Below are positions 36,901 to 45,900 of a stretch of DNA of 64,000 nucleotides, piece by piece. The stretch lies in assembly GCA_012931725.1 (NCBI GenBank), contig CM022947.1, positions 23,921,697-23,985,696 of the forward strand. Direction: 5' to 3'. How positions within the stretch are numbered: position 1 is the stretch's first letter; every line of letters begins with the position of its first letter. The DNA comes from Litsea cubeba (Eukaryota > Streptophyta > Magnoliopsida > Laurales > Lauraceae). Made by a program: the position numbers and the translations under genes. The notes below the pieces were generated by a model. It was not told the DNA's origin, searched no databases, and saw only the letters and a program-made list of their open reading frames with translations.

Positions 36901-39900
36901 TCCAAGTGATGACCTTAGCATTTTCTTTAGACCAGGTGGCTACTGCTTTTGTGTCAGTAGTTGTAGTAGGTTTAGTTATCGAACCATCAAGGTAACCAAA
37001 CAATCCTTGGCCTTCTACAAAATTCTTCAGATGAAAAGACCAAGCCATATAATTATTTCCATTAAACTTAACTGGAATAACATCATATTTTTCCATTATT
37101 TTCAAAATCCGCAAAAAAAGAGAGAGAGACCACACAAATCAGTAAGCCAGAGAGGTGCAGACAGGGACCAAGCAGTGCAGCAGTAGTGTAGGAACCAAAA
37201 TCCAGTAGTAGAAAAACAGTAGAGACTCAAACAGTCCAGCAATAAAGAATTTATCAATCACAATTGATAAAAAGATGTAATCTGAGATGATTGTACTAAC
37301 CACGCATGAAGGATGTAGTTTGTATGGCTGAGATATGCATTCAGAAGACAATAATCCAACACAGTGCCAAATACAGAAAAAAAAAAATTTGCCAGACGAA
37401 CAGGTTTTTCTGGGCAGAAGCTGTATGTGGGCCCCACAAAGTGGTCCAATCACAGATCAGGATTGATCATCTTGGAAGAGATCAATTGTATGACCTCTAG
37501 TCCAAGTTTGATGAGATTTGGATACATATCCACAAATCTGTACCGTTGTGATGAAAACTATTTGAGAAAATGGACCCAAACTCGTCAGATGAAGAAATGG
37601 AAGAACAGAACCTCGACTGTTGATGGAAAAATCCAGAAAAATCTTCAAAATACCCCTGAAGAATAGTCGATCACTATGAGAGTGGTTGCTGTTATCCAGA
37701 GATTGATCAGAGGTGGGCCACGTTTGATCAGTTGAACTCCAGAGGCACGTATCAGCAGAAACAATGCACGAGATGAAGATACACCATTAGAAAGGCATTC
37801 GAAGATGGTTGGGAAGTCTCTTAGGCTAATAACAGACCAACTTTCATAACGAATCCGAAGCACATGCCCGCACAAGACTATAACGCGGCATGGGGCCTTT
37901 TTGCCCTGCGCATTTTGCGCCCGCACAAACACACAACGCCATTTCTGCCCTGCGTGGTTTCGAACTCGAGACCTCAGGCTCTGATACCATGTAATTAGAG
38001 AAAGAGGAAGAGACGAAGGTTGAAGATAAACCGATACCTCAATAGGAGGATCGTTTGTATATTTATAATAACATTATACCCTAATCAAGGGCAATCAGAA
38101 TAATTAACAATCAATCTCCTAAACTATACAAGGAAATAACAATTAATCTCCTAATCTATACAAGGGAATAAATCAGCATCAAATCAGAACATTATCTAAG
38201 TAGGATCTGATATACAATTGTGTACAAGCCCTTGGGCTGGGCCTAGTGGGCCTGAGCTGGTCCTAGTGGGCCTGAGCCACATTATCTTCTACATATATTG
38301 GTCACATGCTCCCCATTTCTGCACATACTTAGGTTAAACATAGACCTTTCCACCCCTTACCTTTAAATGATAGGCATGGAGCTAAGTGGGTCCCATTGGC
38401 TAAGCTGCAATTTACTTATGTGCGATCAGCAATCAACACTTAACGAGGAGACCTTTTGGTATCTACAATAAAAGAAAAATCAAGGAATATCATTCAAGAT
38501 GGTTTGGACCCACACAAAAGATTAAAAGTAGCCTCACTCTAGAGAATTGACTGATTACAAGCACTAGGAGAAACGAGACTAGTAGTGACCTATAATGAAG
38601 TAGTGGAGAAAGACATGTTACAATGTGAGTTTCAGAAATCATCCCTTTGATTAGCCCAATGAAAAAGTAAAACTTACAAGGGGGAACCTAAATTATGAGA
38701 TAAGGCCACATTGACAGTGAAGTTTATAATTCCTATGAAAAAGAAAAGTGACTAATTTAAGGGTAGCTCATGGGACAATGCATTTTAGGGGATGGGTCTT
38801 GTAAAGTTTTGGTATTTCTTTATGGAGTGTTTTCTAGGTAGCATAACAAGAACTTATAGTTTGAGAGGTTACTTGTCAGCAAACAGCTTGTTGGGAAATG
38901 CTTTATAGGGATGTATGTTGTAGGATATAGGTTGTGTTTGGCAAGTCTACTTTTTACCTCGTATTGTCTTAAAATGGTTTCAAACCTCTTTAAGACTGTT
39001 TGGTAACTTTTTTTGCACGTCTGTTTGCAATGGAGCTTAGACATTTTATGTCTGTTTCAGAAAGTCAGCATTCTGGCCAGATTTGAGATAGACATCTCAG
39101 TCTAAAGCAGAAAGACAATGCAGCGCTACAATGATTCAGATGTCCTCGTAGGGCATTCTGCTTTTTCTTCTTTCTTTTTTAATCTGGGCCTTCTTCATCT
39201 ACCACTTGGAATCATACAAAAAAGCCCTACTTTATTTTTATAAAGTAAACTCGGGCTAGGCCCAAACTTGCTCATTTTCAGATGGGCCGGGCTTGGGCAA
39301 GCCATTCAAGGCCCAATTCGGACATATATTTTAGAAGTTAGGCCGGGCCTGGATATTTTCAGTTCTTTTTCATTTGTTTGCCAATTGTAAGGCCATAAAC
39401 TATAATCTGAAATGTACAAACTCTTAAGAAAACTAAGAGCAACCGCCATATCAAATTTCAGCAGTTGATCCTTCACCGATCTCAAGATATTTACAAAAAA
39501 AGTGAACCATTTGGTGTTAATTTCTGGATTTTGTGGGCCCTATATTAAGATCCGAACCATTGGTTCTCTTAGGAATACTAAAAAAAGCTATGGGGTCAAA
39601 TATTGACCCCTGATTCATTGTGTATATCGAGAAATTTAAAATAAAAAACTTTTGACCATTGATTTAAAAAAGTCTATTTCAATAAGTTTTTTTTGTGTTC
39701 CCAAACGGACTATTTCTAAAACATCTATTTTAAGTAGGGCCATTTGGAACTGATCCGTTTCATATAAATAAGATTTTCCAAACAAGGCCTTAGTATTTCC
39801 ATATGGAGTGTCTATTTTGTAGCCATTAATTTGTATCATAAATAAGTCTCTTGAAGACCCATTAACACACAATAAGATTTTAGTATTTCTATATGGAGTT

Positions 39901-42900
39901 GCCCCTTTTGGTCTAGGATACTCCCTTTCCTAAGAGACCGACTATCTCTTGCACAATCATTCACATAAATGCATGCACATGCGCGCGCACACGAAGATTC
40001 ACTAGCAGTCAAGCATGAAACACAACCTCTAGCCATCTCCCTCCCCCGTATTTCATTTGTTATTTGTACTCTGTGTGTGATATTGGTGATTCTAACTGTA
40101 TATTTCTTGCTATATAAGATTTCAAGAAGCTTTTGTGGGGCAACAATTACTGCTGTCGATCCAAGCAATGCCCTTCAGATTATTTCAAAAATTATTTCTA
40201 GGTATGAAATGATATGCTTCATTACTTAATTCTACTTTTATGTCCTTTTTATGATGCAAAACTAGTTCCTCTAGTTCATGCAGAAAAGAAGTGTATATGA
40301 TTACTGGGAGCCATACTTTCATTTTCTGATGAATAAAAAAGATAGCTGTGCTTATTTTGACTAATTTGCCATTGTTATTAGAAATATTCTTAACATCTAG
40401 CATATTCAGTTTTAGTGGGCCAGAAACTCAAGTATCAACACCGTTTATTATGATCCAAACTGTAGTTAATTTTTTTTCTTATTGTTTCTGAATTGAAGTA
40501 GCATTTATGTTACTTTTACATTAGAATGTCTACCTGGATGGTTTATTATGAAGTGATTTTTGAATATTTGAATGACATCAGCAAGATTTGTCCTTCCAGG
40601 TTCTATCCACGAATGAAGATGGGTCAGATTATTGTTTCTTTTGAAGCTAAGGTTTGTCAAGAGTTGTTTTGTTAATGCCCAAATTTCTGATTGAAACTTG
40701 ATCCTTAGAATATCTTTGTAAGAAATTTCTTTTTCTGTATCTTTTCATATTTGTTTTTTTAATGATAACATAAATATTATTAAGAAAAAGAAAAGAAAAT
40801 TTACAGATAACCACCTCTTTGTTTTGTCACCAAAACTCTGTCCTCTTCCTCATGAAGGCTCCTTGATATGGCTTGATAATAGAGTGCATCAGGATAATAA
40901 TTTTGGTAAACACAAGGCTAATGGGTCTAGAGTGCGGCAGTTTTCTGGTTCTTCCTTTTTTTATCTAAGAGATGAAGGTCACATTAAGATCCTTGCTCAG
41001 TTCTCCCCTTGTTTGAAACTCCGTTAACATCTTCATGAAATCTTCTTTAAGGAATTCCATCCAGCTTTGATAAAACACTTAGTTGAAACCTTCTTTTCCA
41101 TATCTTGTGGTATCCACCTCTTAAAGAACTTGAAGCGCTTCCTCTTCTTCAGAGTTATCTCTGGCCGTATCTTCTTTATCTTTTCATTCAATGCTTGAAG
41201 TTGGGAACCTATAACATAGTTCTATTAGATGTCCGACATTTTTGTTGCATTATGTTATTTTATTTGGTAGTTTCTCATTTATTTTCTTTCAAGTTTAAAC
41301 ATCTGCAGAAGACTTCTGGAGCATATTATCATTTAGAAGATTTGGTATCATTAACTTGCACTTCATTTCGCAGCCTGGATATCAGGTTCTGCCATGTGAT
41401 TTTTTTATCCAAAAGAGCATGCCGGTGCCTACTGCACGAGAAAGAATAGTAAGTATCTTCTGTGATCAGTTTGGTTTCCAGAAGCTGTTTTTTCCCCTCT
41501 TTTCGTGCCAGTGCGATAACACTTACTCCACTTCCTTGCTCAGACAAACCCATTAATATAATAATAGTACCAATTTACTGCCTGTCACACTGGCATATGT
41601 GATGGTTGAGCATCTCTTCTCTGTAGAGGAGACCTAGGTTTGAGCCTGTGTTAGAGATTTAAGATAATTCTTTTTTTTTGTTGGAGCGGTAGCATGTGAT
41701 TTGAACGCACAACCTCTAAGTTGCAATAATGAGCACAACCTCTAAGTTGCAATAATGAGCATCTTCCACTGTGCAACAGACTCATTGTCTTGCTGTGCTG
41801 CTTATTGGATTAGAGTGTAAAATGTAAGATACCATGTACCAATCCAAAAGCTTAAGCTGATAGGTGGAAGGCCCAAACAGGTATATGAATCCCTATCAAA
41901 CCCATTACTTGAGCGATGTGGGATGTGAGACTTTCCCAACACTCCCCCTCATGTGTAGGCCCAACAGATTTCATGAAAGGGGCCTGCCATGGAGTTACAC
42001 AAGATTGACAACATCGGAATCCGTTCTAATACCATGTACCAACCCAAAAGCTTAAGCTGATAGGTGGAAGGACCAAACAGGTATATCAATCCCTATTAAA
42101 CCCATTACTTGGGCGATGTGGGATGTGAGACTTTCCCAACACAAAAATCATACTACCCTTCTGCATAATTGTCTTGCTGGGTTATTGTGTAGCGCTGTGC
42201 TCATTGGGTAATGAAACCACTGGTTCCAGCATATGCCTTGTTTAATCATTTTGTTCAGATCCTTCTATTTTGCGGGTATTGTGTACAATTGGTGGATAGG
42301 ATTGCTCAACTTATTGTCACTCTTATGGTTCAAAATAACAGTTGTGGTCATCCAAAATGCTATGTAGCAGCTGCTGCGGTACGCAGCGGTGTGGCGGTAT
42401 GAATTGAAAATGTAGTAAAAGAAATGCAAAAAATATTAAAAAATCCAGAATATTGGAATATGCTAGAATTTAATATTTGTGCATTAGCAACTAAGATTGG
42501 GGGCATAGCGGACCCCTCACTGCATAGAGGTCCTGCATCGCTATTTGATTGATCTATGGGATGGAAAAAATTCCCAAGGATCCAAAAATAATGAGGAAAA
42601 ATATTTAAAAGAAACTTTCAAACCATTTGGTGTGGATCTATGAGAAAGGTAGATCTACAAGTTAGAATGCGCTAGTATGTGATTTGATCAATCCAATTTG
42701 AGGAAAAAATGTTTTTTTGAAAAATCCTCAAAAATCGGAAAATAAATAGCAAAAATAAATTAAAAAAAAAAAAACCGCAAACCATTTGAGATTGATCTAT
42801 GGGAAACATAGATCTACAAGTTAGAATGCATTAGGTTGTGATGTCGTTTGCCCGCTTTGAGGAATTTGCTTTGAGAAATACCTAAAAATACAAAAATAAA

Positions 42901-45900
42901 TAGCAAAAAACTAATTAAGAAAAAGCCTTAGACCATTTGGCATTGATCTATGGGAGACATAGATCTAAAAGTTACAAGGCATTTTCAATTGGTTCATGAA
43001 AGAAAGGAGTGAAATAAGCAAAAAATATATATAAAGAAATAAAAATAGAAAACCATTATTGGCCGCGACAGAATAATAGTGGCCGCTATGGGCTGCTACA
43101 ACAAAATACTGCCTACTATGGGCTGCTACAACAAAATACTGCCTACTATGGGCTGTTATGCATCTGAGCACTGCTAGTATTTTAAAAATAGTATAGCGGC
43201 CTCAATTGATATGACCGATAGTGTAGCTGCCGCTATTGTGACCCATGCTCTTAATTTCCACTTCCTTGTTCTGCCAAAAAATTCGTAGCCTTGTTTTCTA
43301 CCTCCTTGACATTGCTTGTACATGCTGTATGCTCGAGTGAGGTTTGCTTATGTCAACTGTGCTGGGAAAAGTTCCAGCTTTATGCAGTATCCGAGCTGTG
43401 CTGAAGGTGGGTCCCACTATGTGGATGGATATTGGCAACCTCAAGCCCACATATATTTGGACCTTTCCTTATTCAGACATTTTTTTTATCGTGTTCAGCA
43501 GTTTGTTTGGCAACTGCAAGCTTTTGATCTATGGGAAGATGTTCTTGTTTTGTTTCAAAAATAAAGCAGCTTGTTTTGAGCGCCCTTTCATGCTTTCTGC
43601 TCAAGTGCTTCTTTTCGATTTCTATTTTTGATCAGTAGTCTGCCAGACATACTTATGCTAATACCGTGTTTGGAACTGTCAAGTTTTGAGAGGCTTAATG
43701 TTCATTTTTTTTCTGCTGCAGTGGTTGTTTGTTATTCAAACAGATAATATGGAGACATCTTCTTGTATTATAACTCCACCAGAAGTGAAGTATGACTCTT
43801 CTCCTCAAGTAGAATAGTGTAAATAGCTTATGCAAAAGCAGTGATTGTCGATTTTATTTTAATCATTTGTCATTGGGCTGATTTTTCAGTTTTTTGTTAA
43901 ATGGAAGAGGCGTAGAAAGAAGGAATACTGTTTCAATGGTTTGTGCTCTCTCTGAACCATCCCGATAAATTTCTCTTTTTACATTTTCCCCTATTTGGGT
44001 ATGGTGAAGTGGGACTTGAGACTGTTCACTTTTTCCTTGACCAGGATGGTGGACCCCAATTTCCTACGGATGTGAGTGCAGTGCTTAAATATGGAACAAA
44101 TCTTATCCAGGTCATTGGAAAATTTAATGGTATGAACATAATTATGCGTTGCCATTCCAAGTATCTTAAAATGCATATCCTTCTTTCGTTATTGGTATGT
44201 AAGATGTAGTTGAACTATATTGCAGGGAATTATGTCATCGTCATAGCTTATGCAAGTGTGGTTTCATCCTCTAGTAGCGAGCCACTTCAAGATTATGTCC
44301 AACTTGCTGCTGCAGAACTCGTGTCGGGTAGGGCAGTTTAAAATATTTCTTACGACACAGACACACAAGTAGTGTTACAGAACTTGCACAAGGACTTTGA
44401 GAATCCATCTGGTCACAATCGTGCTTGTAAAGATGGCTTTTGTTCTCTTCGTAGCCGAGGAAATGAGAGCACCAGATTTTGACTTGGATTATGCAACTTG
44501 CACCTGCAAAGACCGCCTCTGTTCCCTCCGTAACTAAGGAATTGAGAAAATAACTGGAATTTCTGCTTGGGTTATGGAAAATCTCGGAAAATCTTATTGA
44601 AAGATGCATGTTTTTTTTTTTTTTTTTATCAGTAACAGTAGAATTTCATTAAAGGAAAAAGTGTACAACTTAGGAAATAGCATACATAAAGAATCACTCA
44701 TTAGTGAGCTGGTACAAGAGAAATATTCCAAACACCCACCAACTACACTAAAGAAGCACTAAGATTACATGACCAATCGACCCCCTGTTTAGCTAGACAA
44801 TCTGCCATTCCATTTACAGATCTACAAACATGCTGCAAAGAGACCTGCAAATCAGGAACTAGAAATCTAATTTCATTGAATAAGAATTGCATTTTCCAAG
44901 GCCCTCTCAAAGATTTTTCCCAAGATATGGCATTAGCTGAGTCATTCTCCACAATAAGATGATGGTGTTGTAAAGTATGAATAATACGGAGAGCTTCCAA
45001 GATGGCAAGAACTTCTGCTTCATTAGTCTTTAATCCCAACATGCTTACAAAAATGTACAAACTTCCCCTTTGTGATTTCTTAAACACCACCAATGCCTGC
45101 TAACCCTGTTTTTCCCCTTTTTGTTCCATCCACATTGAATTTTAGAACTCTAAATTGAGGAGTGCACCGACTAACTTTTCTTTTCTTCTTTAGGGCTTCC
45201 ATCTTCAAACAAACTCCCCAGTTGTGCATGATGTTATCTACCTTAATCTCTGCAAAATCCTTTCTGACTCAAGCCCATTAAGCGATCCTTGAAAGCACAA
45301 TTGACAATAGATCCTCCCTTGTCAATCCTTTTATATTAAAAATTCTATCATTAAAGGGGTCTCCTTCCATACCTAAAACAAAATTGGTAGAGAACCTCAG
45401 AGGCATCGGCGCACACCACTTATTTTGAGGAGATAACCCCAAATAAATGAAGCGGCATCACAATGAATGAAATGAACCAATGATCTATTGACTCCCTCTC
45501 CCTCCTGCAAAGGTAACATATGTCTGAAATATTATCCGATGTCAACCCCCATAAAATATCTGCTGTTGAAATCTTGCCCCGCCACTGCCAACCAACAAAT
45601 AGCCTCCACTCTGGCTGGGCCAAATCCCATCCAAAATGAAGCACAAGGCAATTGAACAACATTAATAGAATCCATCTCCTTATAGAAAGACCTTGAGAAA
45701 GATCCTGCGGAATAAGACTTCCAAATGCGACAGTCTGCAGAATTCCTCCATGAAACAACGTTAGTACGAAGACTCGACAAGGACTCAAAACTCCACCAAC
45801 TCTGACTAACGAAGGGCCCTCCTAACACTTATATCCCAAGACACCATATGACCGGCCCAAACATAGCATTCTTTAACTGACGACTCTTTATTAGACACAA

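Larger units (their letters stand above)
32287..38293 (-). mobile_element. Complete Ty1/copia retrotransposon, 6007 bp
   Basis: Both LTRs are 304 bp (32287-32590 and 37990-38293). I find one difference between them, which indicates a recent insertion. The 5-bp duplication TATAT flanks the element (32282-32286 and 38294-38298). The primer-binding site abuts the right LTR, and a GAGGGGGAG polypurine tract abuts the left one. Order on the minus strand is gag, protease, integrase, reverse transcriptase and RNase H, the copia order. Coding is broken by a frameshift near protease, a nonsense codon in reverse transcriptase, a TRIM insertion and a one-base deletion. The element could still be moved in trans but no longer makes its own polyprotein. 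It lies antisense in PIAL intron 4. Confidence 0.95.
42325..43247. mobile_element. hAT-like MITE with GCGG/CCGC-rich termini, about 920 bp
   Basis: The left part carries TATGGTTCAAAATAACAG then GCAGC/GCGG words. The right part carries TAGCGGCC...GCCGCTATTGTGACCCATG. The outer sequence is the same CAT.GGTTC.AAAT type seen on the hAT element. Possible target duplications (ACTCTTAT and GCTCTTAA) match at only six of eight. The interior is built from tandem repeats. Confidence 0.6.

Noticed and set aside
43082..43162. Regularly spaced repeats resembling a CRISPR array
   Set aside because: There are too few units and no unique spacers, the repeat is continuous, and the context is a plant intron.
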